NCBI GenBank assembly: GCA_937944975.1
Contig: CALEBF010000010.1
Location: 1-53,690 of the forward strand
Source of the DNA: an uncultured Mycoplasmatota bacterium
GTDB lineage: Bacteria > Bacillota_I > Bacilli_A > RF39 > UBA660
DNA length: 53,690 nt
Reading direction: 5' to 3'
Shown: positions 31,374 through 40,017 of the stretch, piece after piece
Position numbering within the stretch: position 1 is the stretch's first letter
Layout: the number at the start of each line of letters is the position of its first letter
Made by a program: the position numbers and the translations under genes
Notes under the pieces: generated by a model
Database searches by the model: none
The model's input: the letters and a program-made list of their open reading frames with translations, nothing else
What the model was told of the DNA's origin: nothing

Positions 31374-32309
31374 ATGTCATTTACAGGAATAGTAAAGTCT
31401 GAAATCAGTCAACGCCTACCATTGGAAACAGAAGCTATATCAGAATTATCAGCGATTGTTCGGAACATTGGAAAATATGACGGAAATAATATAACGATCA
31501 CAACGGAAAATGAAGATGTCGCTCGTCATATTTCTAAGGTTATGAAGGATACTTATGATCTTCGTTTTCGAATTTCTGTTCGAAGAGGTTATAATTTCGA
31601 TAAAAATTACTTATATGTTTTAACATTACACCAAAAGAATCAATTGTTATTAACAGATTTAGGACTAATAGAAAATGGAAAAATTTTAACAATTCCACCA
31701 GAATATATAGTGGCAGATGACGATTTAGTTCGCGCATATTTACGAGGATTATTTTTGGCAATAGGGAGTATCAATGATCCTAAGAAATCACGATATCATT
31801 TAGAATTTGTCGTCAACGATAAGGAATACGCTTTCTTTGTATCTGATTTATTGAATCAATTTCATTTTAATAGTAAAGTGTTAAAGCGAAAAAATAAGTA
31901 TATGATATATATGAAAGAATCGGAAAAGATTGGAGATTTTTTGCGATTTATGGAAGCGAGCGCAGCAGTTCTATATTATGAAGATATTAGAATTTATCGC
32001 GATCATGTGAACATGACAAATCGTCTTAATAATTGCGAACAAGCAAATGTCGATAAGACGATTCAGAGTGCAAATGATCAATTGCGTGATATCTTGTTCT
32101 TAAGAGAAGTAGGAGCCTTAGAACTGCTAGATGAAAAAGTGAAAGAGGCTGCTTTATATCGGGAGAAATATACAGAAGTATCCCTTGTAGAATTAAGCCA
32201 AATTATAACGATGGAAACTGGACATACTATTACGAAATCAGGTTTGCATCATCGTTTAAAAAAAATTAAGGATTTAGCTAATAAAATCAGGGAAAAGCAG
32301 GAAAAATAA
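31374..32309 (+). CDS. whiA: sporulation/division regulator WhiA
   Basis: DNA-binding protein that is tied to cell division and chromosome segregation in Firmicutes and to sporulation septation in Streptomyces. The 311 residues start SFTGIVKSEISQRLP. The LAGLIDADG-like domain lies in the middle (YLRGLFLAIGSINDPKKSRYH, split as YLRGLFLAIGS and INDPKKSRYH), and the C-terminal helix-turn-helix reads SLVELSQII...KSGLHHRLKKI. AAGAGG precedes the start. A strong terminator closes the yvcK-whiA unit. Confidence 0.94.
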   Translation: MSFTGIVKSEISQRLPLETEAISELSAIVRNIGKYDGNNITITTENEDVARHISKVMKDTYDLRFRISVRRGYNFDKNYLYVLTLHQKNQLLLTDLGLIENGKILTIPPEYIVADDDLVRAYLRGLFLAIGSINDPKKSRYHLEFVVNDKEYAFFVSDLLNQFHFNSKVLKRKNKYMIYMKESEKIGDFLRFMEASAAVLYYEDIRIYRDHVNMTNRLNNCEQANVDKTIQSANDQLRDILFLREVGALELLDEKVKEAALYREKYTEVSLVELSQIITMETGHTITKSGLHHRLKKIKDLANKIREKQEK

Positions 32310-32325
32310 TTTTTTCCTTTTTTCT
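32299..32325 (+). terminator. whiA terminator
   Basis: GGAAAAA and TTTTTTCC pair around the stop codon, followed by TTTTTTC; the stem is mostly A/T. Confidence 0.6.
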
Positions 32326-32384
32326 TTTTCTATAGACAAGACAAGGAATTGATTTTATAGTATAATATGTTATGAGGTGAATGT

Positions 32385-33356
32385 ATGGAATCAATATTTC
32401 ACAAAATTACAAAACAAATCGAAAAGCATGGTAATGTAATCATCATGGCACATAAAAATATCGATTTAGATGCTTTTGGTTCTGCACTATGTCTTTATAA
32501 AATTATACAATCTATGGATATTCCTTGTGGAATTTTTATGAGTAACGAAGAGCTTGATGCTACAATTAATATTGCTAAGAAGAAGTTAGAAGAACGAAGT
32601 ATTAAAGTAGACTATTATGATCGTTCCAATTATAAACTTTATGTATCATCAGAGACTTTGCTCGTGATTGTCGATACACATAAAAAGACGATGGTAGAGT
32701 ATCCAGAATTGCTCTCGGAAGTAAAAGACGTGGTTGTAATTGATCACCATATTAAAAGTACAGAGGCAGTCGAAAATGCGAAGGTATTCTACATTAATTC
32801 TAGTCTTTCTAGTACCAATGAATGGATGGTAAATTATTTAAAATATTTAAATAAAACCGTATCGCCATTGGTTGCAACGATTATGCTTGCTGGAATAGAA
32901 ATTGATACCAATGGATTTAATTTAAAAACGACAGATAAAACATATGAAGCAGCTGCTTTTTTGACAAAATTAGGTGCAGACCATATTCAAAAACAAGAAC
33001 TATTAAAAGAAAATAAAGAAAGTTATTTAAAAAGACAAGATTTTGTTAAGACTAGCTTTATGATTAATGCTAACATGGCAATGTGCCTTTTGGATAACGA
33101 AATTCATAAAAAGGCAGATTTAGCAATGATTGCAGAGGAGTTGTTAAAGTTTGAAAATGTAGAAGCTTCTTTTGCAATTGGAAAGTTATCAGAAGAAGTA
33201 ATCGGTGTTAGTGCTCGATCAGTAGGAAATATCAATGTAGAGCAGATTATGAATGCAATTGGTGGAGGTGGACATAAAACAGATGCCGCCGCACAGTTAG
33301 AACATATTACGATGCAAGAGGTAAAAACAAAGATAGAAGATATAGTAAACGCTTAG
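32385..33356 (+). CDS. stand-alone DHH-DHHA1 phosphoesterase, GdpP-like
   Basis: A 323-residue protein equal to the C-terminal half of GdpP, the c-di-AMP phosphodiesterase. It begins near its first catalytic motif MAHKNIDLDAFGS (near 20), then VDTHKKT, the DHH motif VVIDHHIKST (near 117), and ends with DHHA1 (GGGGHKTDAAAQ). The two membrane helices, PAS domain and degenerate GGDEF domain that precede these in GdpP are missing, and GAGGTGA right before the ATG and TATAAT at 32361-32366 show that this is the true start. The gene sits before rplI and dnaB, exactly the place of gdpP in Bacillus. It likely cleaves c-di-AMP or pApA, but nanoRNA activity is possible. Confidence 0.82.
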   Translation: MESIFHKITKQIEKHGNVIIMAHKNIDLDAFGSALCLYKIIQSMDIPCGIFMSNEELDATINIAKKKLEERSIKVDYYDRSNYKLYVSSETLLVIVDTHKKTMVEYPELLSEVKDVVVIDHHIKSTEAVENAKVFYINSSLSSTNEWMVNYLKYLNKTVSPLVATIMLAGIEIDTNGFNLKTTDKTYEAAAFLTKLGADHIQKQELLKENKESYLKRQDFVKTSFMINANMAMCLLDNEIHKKADLAMIAEELLKFENVEASFAIGKLSEEVIGVSARSVGNINVEQIMNAIGGGGHKTDAAAQLEHITMQEVKTKIEDIVNA

Positions 33357-33368
33357 GGAGGCGATTTT

Positions 33369-33815
33369 ATGAAAGTAATTTTTATAAAAGATGTAAAAGG
33401 ACAAGGAAAAAAAGGAGAAGTCAAAGAAGTTAAAGACGGTTATGGAATGAACTTTTTAGTTAAAAAAGGATACGCCGTACTGGCGACTGACAATAACATG
33501 ACTCATTTAAAAAAAGAGAAGGAAACTGCTCAGTTAGAGGAAAATTTATTGATTCGTGAAATGGAATCTTTAAAAGAGAAATTAGAGCATGAAAAAATAT
33601 CGTTTACGGCAAAAACGGGAGAGCAGGATAAAATGTTTGGTCAAATTTCAGTAAAACAGATTAAAAAAGCGTTGCAAGATAAAGGATATCAAATAGATAA
33701 GAACGCTATTTTACTCGATCACCCGATTATGTCGTTAGGTGTACACGAAGTAAAAATTCAACTTCATAAAAAAGTAATAGCAACATTAAAAGTTCACGTC
33801 GTAAAAGGAAAGTAG
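33369..33815 (+). CDS. rplI: 50S ribosomal protein L9
   Basis: Large-subunit protein of 148 residues. The N-terminal domain carries the L9 signature KVIFIKDVKGQGKKGEVKEV (first 20 residues approximately), followed by DGYGMNFLVKKGYA, a long central helix (EKETAQLEENLL to about 75) and the C-terminal domain. AGGGAGG precedes the start. It follows the DHH gene by 12 bases. Confidence 0.96.
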   Translation: MKVIFIKDVKGQGKKGEVKEVKDGYGMNFLVKKGYAVLATDNNMTHLKKEKETAQLEENLLIREMESLKEKLEHEKISFTAKTGEQDKMFGQISVKQIKKALQDKGYQIDKNAILLDHPIMSLGVHEVKIQLHKKVIATLKVHVVKGK

Positions 33816-33830
33816 AAAGTAGGTGATCTT

Positions 33831-35174
33831 ATGGCAGATCGCGTAATGCCACATAATTTAGAAGCAGAGCAATCTGTTTTAGGATCGATGTTTTTATCGA
33901 AGTATGCCGCAGAAAAATGCATGGAATCTCTTCAGAAAGAATTGTTTTATTCTGAAGCTCATGGTCGTATTTTCCAAGCGATGAGCGACCTGGTAGAGTC
34001 TGGGAAAGCACTTGATATTACAACATTGACTGCGGAACTAGATCGAAAAAAATGGTTATCTCAAGTCGGTGGTGTGGAATATATTAGCGAACTTGTTAAT
34101 ATCGTTCCAAGTGCGGCTAATATCGATCAGTATATTGCGATTGTAGAAGAAAATGCAATTAAAAGAAGATTGATCGAAGAAGCGACCCAAATTGTTACAG
34201 ATGGGTATCAATCTACAGAACAATTGTCTGATTTATTAGATCGTGCAGAGATGAAAATTTTAAATGTCGTCAAAACGAGAAAAGGAACAGAATTCCGGTC
34301 TATTCAAGATGTATTATTTAAAGCGCAGCAAGATCTAGAGAAATTGGCACAAACAAAAGGAGAAGTAACAGGATTATCTACAGGGTTTTACGATATCGAT
34401 AAATTAACGAGCGGGCTTCATCCGAATGAGCTTATTATTATCGCGGCTCGTCCTGCCATGGGAAAAACAGCATTTGCTGTCAATTTAGTGATGAATGTTG
34501 CGATGAATCAAGATAAAGCTGTCGCATTATTCAATATGGAGATGAGTGCAGAGCAATTAGCGATGAGAATGCTTGCTTCTGCGGGACAAATAGATCAAAA
34601 TAAATTAAAAACAGGACGTTTAGAGCATAACGATTGGAAGCGCGTAAACGAAGCGATCAGTCGACTTGCCGATAGTAATTTATTTATCGATGACACACCA
34701 GGGATGACAATTGGAGAAATCAGAGCAAAATGTCGTCGTTTGGCTAGTAGTGAAAACGGACTAAGCATGGTCGTGATCGACTATCTACAGTTGATTAGCG
34801 GTTCTGCAAAATATGCTGGACAAAGACAGCAGGAAGTCTCTGAGATCTCTCGTTCTTTAAAAACGATGGCCATGGAACTAGGAATTCCAGTCATCGCTTT
34901 AGCACAATTATCACGTAGTGTAGAAGGACGTGAAGATAAACGACCGTTACTTAGTGACTTAAGGGAGTCAGGATCTATCGAACAAGATGCAGATATTGTC
35001 GCATTTTTATACCGTGATGATTATTATAATAAAGAGGCTGCAATCGACGAAAATACAAGTAAAAGTGAATTCATTGTATCGAAACATCGTAGCGGACCAA
35101 CAGCAACAATCGAATTGATTTTTAGAAGAAATACAGCAACGTTTGTCAACTATGTCAATAGGGAAGAAAATTAG
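33831..35174 (+). CDS. dnaB: replicative DNA helicase DnaB (DnaC in Bacillus)
   Basis: Hexameric helicase at the replication fork, 447 residues. The N-terminal domain begins VMPHNLEAEQSVLGSMFL. The RecA-like core has Walker A RPAMGKTAFA (near 208), Walker B MVVIDYLQLI (near 315), and QLSRSVEGREDKRPLLSDLRESGSIEQDAD (in three parts), the conserved finger and tail motifs. TAGGTGA lies before the start. It is in the order of Bacillus: gdpP-like, rplI, helicase. No intein is present. Confidence 0.97.
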   Translation: MADRVMPHNLEAEQSVLGSMFLSKYAAEKCMESLQKELFYSEAHGRIFQAMSDLVESGKALDITTLTAELDRKKWLSQVGGVEYISELVNIVPSAANIDQYIAIVEENAIKRRLIEEATQIVTDGYQSTEQLSDLLDRAEMKILNVVKTRKGTEFRSIQDVLFKAQQDLEKLAQTKGEVTGLSTGFYDIDKLTSGLHPNELIIIAARPAMGKTAFAVNLVMNVAMNQDKAVALFNMEMSAEQLAMRMLASAGQIDQNKLKTGRLEHNDWKRVNEAISRLADSNLFIDDTPGMTIGEIRAKCRRLASSENGLSMVVIDYLQLISGSAKYAGQRQQEVSEISRSLKTMAMELGIPVIALAQLSRSVEGREDKRPLLSDLRESGSIEQDADIVAFLYRDDYYNKEAAIDENTSKSEFIVSKHRSGPTATIELIFRRNTATFVNYVNREEN

Positions 35175-35182
35175 GTGATGAA

Positions 35183-36631
35183 ATGAAAAGAATGAGTATT
35201 GGAGTAATTTTAATTTCCATTGTGTGTATTGTATTTGTATTGGGCTTTAGCAATACGCCAAATCCAGAGCCAAATAGTTATTATCAAGTATATTTGGATG
35301 ATGAAGTAATTGGTGTAATTGAATCGAAAGATGAGTTGGAATCTTACATTGATAAACAAGGAGATCATATTAAAAAGAAATACCAAACAAATAAAGTATA
35401 TGCTCCAAATGGATTAGAAATTAAAAAAATAGTTACCTACCATGACAAAGTTGATACTGCAAAAGAAGTGTATGATAAAATACAAAAGATGAAACCTTTT
35501 ACGATTAAAGGATTTCAATTTAAAATAAAAAGTTCTGATGATAGTAAAAATGAAATCCTATATGTGAATAAAAAATCAATTCTACAAGAAGCGATAGAGA
35601 ATACGATTAAAACTTTCGTTGGTGAAGAAGATTACAATGCATATACGAATGAGACGCAAACAGAAATTGAAACAACTGGAAGTTATATAAATAATATTTA
35701 TGTTCAGAATGACTTAACAATCAAAGAAGTTAGAATTCCTGTGACAGAAAAAATTTATACAGACGCAACAGAATTATCACAATACTTATTATTTGGTGCG
35801 ACGAACAATAAATACAATTATACTGTTCAGGTAGGAGATACGATCGAACAAGTTGCTTTTAATAATAAGATTAGTGTAGAGGAATTCTTTATTTCCAATC
35901 CACAGTTTACGAGTCGTCAAAATTTATTATATCCAGGACAAACTGTTGTCATTGGAATGACGGATCCCAAAATTCAAGTAGTAGTAGAAAAGAATGAAGT
36001 TTCAGATGTCGTTAATTCATTCCCAATAGAAGAGAGATATGATAGTAATAAGTTAGTCGGAGAAGACGAAATTATTCAAGCGGGAGAAAATGGACTGGAA
36101 CGTGTGACTCAAAAATTGGTTATTGTAAATGGAGATACCATCGCAGCAGAAATTCAACATAAAGAAGAATTAAAACCTGCAATTACGCAAATTATTGTAA
36201 AAGGAGATAAAGTGATTCCATCTGTCGGTAGTGGAGCATGGTTCTGGCCAGTACCAAGCCATTATGTCATTAGTCCAATGGGATATCGAATCGATCCAAT
36301 CAATGGAAGACGTGCGCTTCATACGGGAGCAGATATTTCAGAACGTTGTGGGAAGCCAATTTATGCAGCGAATAACGGTGTAGTTACGGTCGCAGGAGTA
36401 CGTTCTGATAACGGTAACTATGTAACAATTAACCATAATAATGGATATTACACGCTATATGCCCACATGTCTAGTTATATTGTAAGAACTGGTCAAGTTG
36501 TATCGAAAGGTCAAGTAATAGGGTACGTAGGAAGAACTGGTAGGGCAACTGGATGTCACCTTCATTTCGAAGCATGGAAAGGTGGAGCGCCATGGCGTGG
36601 TCAAGTCATTAACGCGCTCACATTATATTGA
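35183..36631 (+). CDS. LysM-G5-M23 peptidoglycan endopeptidase
   Basis: A 482-residue exported enzyme, anchored by an N-terminal membrane helix (about 6-25). Order of domains: a region of about 180 residues with mixed alpha/beta character, a LysM domain (YTVQVGDTIEQVA, near 213, to PGQTVVIG), a G5 domain (near 265-345; NGLERVTQKLVIVNGD), and an M23 domain (from about 353) with HTGADIS, YYTLYAHMS and HLHFEAW, so all zinc ligands are present. It binds peptidoglycan and cuts stem-peptide bridges. Its start lies nine bases after dnaB with AGGTGATGAA. In Bacillus this place, before yycJ, is occupied by the walRKHI genes; none of these is seen here. Confidence 0.9.
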   Translation: MKRMSIGVILISIVCIVFVLGFSNTPNPEPNSYYQVYLDDEVIGVIESKDELESYIDKQGDHIKKKYQTNKVYAPNGLEIKKIVTYHDKVDTAKEVYDKIQKMKPFTIKGFQFKIKSSDDSKNEILYVNKKSILQEAIENTIKTFVGEEDYNAYTNETQTEIETTGSYINNIYVQNDLTIKEVRIPVTEKIYTDATELSQYLLFGATNNKYNYTVQVGDTIEQVAFNNKISVEEFFISNPQFTSRQNLLYPGQTVVIGMTDPKIQVVVEKNEVSDVVNSFPIEERYDSNKLVGEDEIIQAGENGLERVTQKLVIVNGDTIAAEIQHKEELKPAITQIIVKGDKVIPSVGSGAWFWPVPSHYVISPMGYRIDPINGRRALHTGADISERCGKPIYAANNGVVTVAGVRSDNGNYVTINHNNGYYTLYAHMSSYIVRTGQVVSKGQVIGYVGRTGRATGCHLHFEAWKGGAPWRGQVINALTLY

Positions 36632-37395
36632 TGAAAGCTTGTGTTCTAGCAAGTGGAAGTAAAGGAAATAGTACTTATATCGAGACGAAACATCATAAAA
36701 TGTTAATCGATTTAGGTACTTCTTCTTTATATGTAGAAAAAAAACTGAAGGAATTAAATGTCAATCCAGAACAAATCGACAGTATTTTCATTACTCATAC
36801 ACATGTGGATCACATTAGTGGATTGAGAGTATTTTTAAAAAAGTATCATCCAACAATTTATTTAAGTGAAAAGATGAAAGCAGAGTTGGAACATCAGTTA
36901 GTTTATTCGAAATATCAAATTTTAGAAAAAAGTCAAGTGATCGATGATCTTTCTATTCAAGTTTTTAAAACATCTCATGATACGGACGATTCCAATGGAT
37001 ATTTGATCGAGGAAAGTGGACATAGTTTAGTGTATATTACAGATACAGGATACTTAAATATGAAATATCATAAACTCTTGGAAAATAAAAATTTATATAT
37101 TATCGAAAGTAATCACGATATCAAAATGCTGATGGATGGACATTATCCATATCACATTAAACAACGTATTTTAGGCGATAAAGGACATTTATCAAATAAA
37201 GATTGTTCTTATTACCTTTCCCATCTGATAGGAAACGATACAAAGAATATTGTATTGATTCATTTGAGTGAGGATAATAATCGCCCGGAGCTTGCTTTAG
37301 AAACTTTAGAGACAACGTTAGCAGAATCGGGCATAAAGCATCCGGAAATTTATATTTCTTCACAAAAAGAAAAAACGGAGATGATCGAGGTATGA
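36631..37395 (+). CDS. metallo-beta-lactamase-fold hydrolase YycJ-type
   Basis: A 254-residue protein of the MBL superfamily. The metal motif THTHVDHISG (near 54) and later HD of KTSHDTDDS, ITDTGYL, and IESNHD give the full set of ligands. The YycJ/WalJ branch is linked to wall metabolism and DNA repair coordination in Firmicutes. Its ATG overlaps the stop of the M23 gene (ATGA) and lacks a good ribosome binding site, so translation is coupled. It overlaps rlmH by four bases. Confidence 0.9.
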   Translation: MKACVLASGSKGNSTYIETKHHKMLIDLGTSSLYVEKKLKELNVNPEQIDSIFITHTHVDHISGLRVFLKKYHPTIYLSEKMKAELEHQLVYSKYQILEKSQVIDDLSIQVFKTSHDTDDSNGYLIEESGHSLVYITDTGYLNMKYHKLLENKNLYIIESNHDIKMLMDGHYPYHIKQRILGDKGHLSNKDCSYYLSHLIGNDTKNIVLIHLSEDNNRPELALETLETTLAESGIKHPEIYISSQKEKTEMIEV

Positions 37396-37847
37396 TAAAA
37401 ATTATTTGTGTTGGAAAACTAAAGGAAACATACTGGAGAGATGCACTTCAAGAATATCAAAAACGTCTTTCGAAATATACGAAATTGCAATTGATCGAAG
37501 TAAATGATTATGCGACTGATTCTATCGATGTTACACAGAAAAAAGAACAATATGAAATAGAAAAGTATATCGATTCAAAAGACTATGTCATTACGATGGA
37601 AATCGAAGGAAAAAATGAAGATTCTATTGCGTTTTCTCATTTTCTAGAAAATAAAATGATGCAATATCCTAATATTACATTTATTATAGGAGGCTCTTAT
37701 GGATTATCTTCAGAGATCAAAAATAGATCTAATTATGCTCTATCATTTTCCAAGATGACATTTCCTCATCAGATGTTTCGTATTATGCTATTGGAACAAA
37801 TATATAGGGCATTTAAAATCATGAAAAATGAAAGTTATCACAAATAA
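37392..37847 (+). CDS. rlmH: 23S rRNA (pseudouridine1915-N3)-methyltransferase RlmH
   Basis: SPOUT-type methyltransferase acting on Psi1915 in helix 69 of 23S rRNA on assembled 70S ribosomes. The 151 residues include the start MIKIICVGKLKETYWRDA, the SAM-binding knot FIIGGSYGLSSE (near 97), and the closing MTFPHQMFRIMLLEQIYRAFKI. In Bacillus it also follows yycJ (with htrA between). A terminator overlaps the stop. Confidence 0.96.
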   Translation: MIKIICVGKLKETYWRDALQEYQKRLSKYTKLQLIEVNDYATDSIDVTQKKEQYEIEKYIDSKDYVITMEIEGKNEDSIAFSHFLENKMMQYPNITFIIGGSYGLSSEIKNRSNYALSFSKMTFPHQMFRIMLLEQIYRAFKIMKNESYHK

Positions 37848-37871
37848 GATGAACATGTTTCATCTTTTTTT
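37846..37871 (+). terminator. rlmH terminator
   Basis: AAGATGAA and TTCATCTT pair around CATGT, followed by a seven-base T tract. Confidence 0.8.
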
Positions 37872-37929
37872 GTCGGTTTTTTTGTTGCATAATTGTATTC
37901 TCTTTGCTCATGATGAAATAGGTGATCAT

Positions 37930-38451
37930 ATGAAAAAAACAATTATTATCATTCTTCTTGCTATGCTAGGATTTCATTTTTTAAGTATGAAAGGATCAGC
38001 GCTTATTATTCCCGATGAAGCAATACGTTTGAGAGTTTTAGCAAATAGCAATTCTAAGGAAGATCAAGAATTAAAATTGAAAGTAAGGGATGAATTACAA
38101 TTATATATGTATGAGCTATTGAAAGATACGAAAGGAATCGATCAAGCAAGAGAAAAAATTGAACAAAATTTAGATCAAATTGAACAAAATGTGAACCGCA
38201 CTTTACAAAAGCATGACAGCTCTATCAAATTTCAAGTTGATTTTGGATTAAATTACTTTCCAGACAAAAAATATAAGGGAATTGTTTATCCGGCCGGAGA
38301 GTATGAATCCGTACTTGTCACGTTGGGAGAAGGAAGTGGAAACAATTGGTGGTGTGTTTTATTCCCGCCTTTATGTCTAATGGAAGCAGAAGAAAGTGAC
38401 ACAGTTGAGTATAAATCTTTTTTCCAAGAGTTAATAGAAAAATATTTATAA
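37930..38451 (+). CDS. spoIIR: stage II sporulation protein R
   Basis: Forespore-secreted signal that, in Bacillus, triggers the SpoIIGA protease to free sigma-E in the mother cell. The 173 residues start with a signal/membrane helix (KKTIIIILLAMLGFHFL), then the family motif AIRLRVLANSNSKEDQELK, and VDFGLNYFPDKKYKGIVYPA and GNNWWCVLFPPLC. AGGTGATCAT precedes the ATG at 37930; an upstream in-frame ATG lies inside rlmH and its terminator. A GCATA (37887-37891) is a possible -35 for sigma-F or sigma-G, but the -10 is unclear. This gene is good evidence that the organism sporulates. Confidence 0.93.
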   Translation: MKKTIIIILLAMLGFHFLSMKGSALIIPDEAIRLRVLANSNSKEDQELKLKVRDELQLYMYELLKDTKGIDQAREKIEQNLDQIEQNVNRTLQKHDSSIKFQVDFGLNYFPDKKYKGIVYPAGEYESVLVTLGEGSGNNWWCVLFPPLCLMEAEESDTVEYKSFFQELIEKYL

Positions 38452-38499
38452 CGTATAAAATAAAATTTCATGAGTACACTTTTATAGGAGGAGATGTCC

Positions 38500-39030
38500 A
38501 TGGAATTTTTACTTATTTTAGGAGTCGCAGTCAGCTTAAGTATGGACGCTTTTTCTCTTTCGCTCGCATATGGAACGTTAGGGTTAAATACGAAAGAAAT
38601 ACATTTTCTATCTATCATCGTAGGAATCTATCATTTTATAATGCCCCTACTTGGAATGAAATTAGGAAGTATTATATTAAACATAATCCCAGTACATCCC
38701 AATATTCTAATTTTTCTATTGTTGACAATCATTGGAATTCAAATGATTATAGAAAGTACCAAGCAAGAAAAAGTGGATAAGAAAATGGGATATTTAGAAT
38801 CATTGTTATTTGGTTTTGCAGTCAGTATAGATAGCTTTTCAGTAGGAATTGGCATTTTAGGTATTACCAATCACTTTTTGATTGCTGCACTTATCTTTTC
38901 TCTTTGTAGTTATTTATTTACAAGAATTGGATTAAAATTAGGAAAAAATTGCCATCAAAAGTTAGGAAATTTAGCAACTCGATTAGGAGGTAGTTGCTTA
39001 ATTGTGATAGGAGTTCTTTGCTTACTTTAA
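38500..39030 (+). CDS. MntP/YtaF-like membrane protein
   Basis: A 176-residue membrane protein with six hydrophobic segments and two repeats of the acidic motif, SMDAFSLSLAYG (near 15) and SIDSFSVGIGILG (near 107). This internal repeat is the mark of MntP manganese exporters; the related Bacillus protein YtaF is a sporulation membrane protein, and the length fits both. AGGAGG lies eight bases before the ATG at 38500; an ATG two codons earlier is too close to it. It follows spoIIR, so a sporulation link is possible. No manganese riboswitch is seen in the leader. Confidence 0.8.
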   Translation: MEFLLILGVAVSLSMDAFSLSLAYGTLGLNTKEIHFLSIIVGIYHFIMPLLGMKLGSIILNIIPVHPNILIFLLLTIIGIQMIIESTKQEKVDKKMGYLESLLFGFAVSIDSFSVGIGILGITNHFLIAALIFSLCSYLFTRIGLKLGKNCHQKLGNLATRLGGSCLIVIGVLCLL

Positions 39031-39069
39031 CCAAGGAACTTTTTATTTGTGTAAAATAGGGTTCCTAGA

Positions 39070-39098
39070 TTGTGTTTTTCTTTGATTTATACTATAAT
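39070..39098 (+). promoter_or_regulatory. fba promoter
   Basis: TTGTGT (39070-39075), 17 bases, TATAAT (39093-39098). Just upstream an AGGAAC/GTTCCT inverted repeat (39036-39065 approximately) may end mntP-like transcripts. Confidence 0.75.
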
Positions 39099-39113
39099 AT
39101 AAAGGGTGATAAT

Positions 39114-39965
39114 ATGTTGGCAAATGCTACAGAAATGTTAAAAAAAGCAAAAGAAAATAAGTATGCGATCGCACATTTTAATATCAATAACTTAGAATGG
39201 ACAAGATTTATTTTAGAGGAAGTAGAAGCAAATCAAAGTCCTGTTATATTAGGTGTAAGTGAAGGTGCTGCTAAGTATATGGGAGGTTTTTACACTGTCA
39301 GTTGTTTGGTTCGTGCGCTTATGTATGATTTGAAAACTACAGTGCCTGTTGCATTACATTTGGATCATGGTAGTAGTGTAGAATCTTGTTATGCAGCAAT
39401 TGATGCAGGATTTACATCTGTCATGATTGATGCTTCAAAATATAGTTTAGAAGAAAATATTAGAATGACAAAAGAAGTTGTTCACTATGCACATTCAAAA
39501 GGTGTAAGTGTCGAAGCAGAAGTAGGGCATATTGGAGGCTCTGAAGATAACGTTAGTAGTTCCGTTGCATATTGTGAAGTTGCCGATGCTGTGGAGCTCG
39601 CACAAACAACAGGAATCGACTTTTTCGCACCAGCACTAGGAAGTGTTCATGGTATTTATAAAGGTGAACCAAAATTAGATTTTGACCGTATGCAAGAGAT
39701 TGCTAAGTTGACAAACTTACCACTCGTATTACATGGTGGTTCAGGAATTCCTGATGAAATGATTCAAAAAGGAATTGCTTGCGGTATTTGTAAGTTAAAT
39801 ATCAATACCGATCTACAAATTGTATGGAGTAAGGCTGTACGTGAATTTCTACAGGAAAATGAATCTGTTTACGATCCTAGAAAGATTATCAAAGCAGGAG
39901 AACAGGCATTAAAAGCAGAAGTTAGAAAAAAATTAGAGTTATTAGGATCAATGCAAAAGGCATAA
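39114..39965 (+). CDS. fba: class II fructose-bisphosphate aldolase
   Basis: Zinc-dependent aldolase that cleaves fructose 1,6-bisphosphate in glycolysis. The 283 residues begin MLANATEMLKKAKENKYA. Zinc and substrate motifs are VALHLDHGSS (near 80), VEAEVGHIGGSEDN (near 132), PALGSVHGIYKG, LVLHGGSGIPDE (near 205) and CKLNINTDLQ. AAGGGTGAT precedes the ATG; an earlier in-frame ATG at 39072 lies within the promoter. As in Bacillus, a murA gene is downstream, 52 bases away, likely cotranscribed. Confidence 0.96.
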   Translation: MLANATEMLKKAKENKYAIAHFNINNLEWTRFILEEVEANQSPVILGVSEGAAKYMGGFYTVSCLVRALMYDLKTTVPVALHLDHGSSVESCYAAIDAGFTSVMIDASKYSLEENIRMTKEVVHYAHSKGVSVEAEVGHIGGSEDNVSSSVAYCEVADAVELAQTTGIDFFAPALGSVHGIYKGEPKLDFDRMQEIAKLTNLPLVLHGGSGIPDEMIQKGIACGICKLNINTDLQIVWSKAVREFLQENESVYDPRKIIKAGEQALKAEVRKKLELLGSMQKA

Positions 39966-40017
39966 ACACCAATTGAAAAAAATTACATATGAATATAATG
40001 AAGAGCGGAGGATCTGT

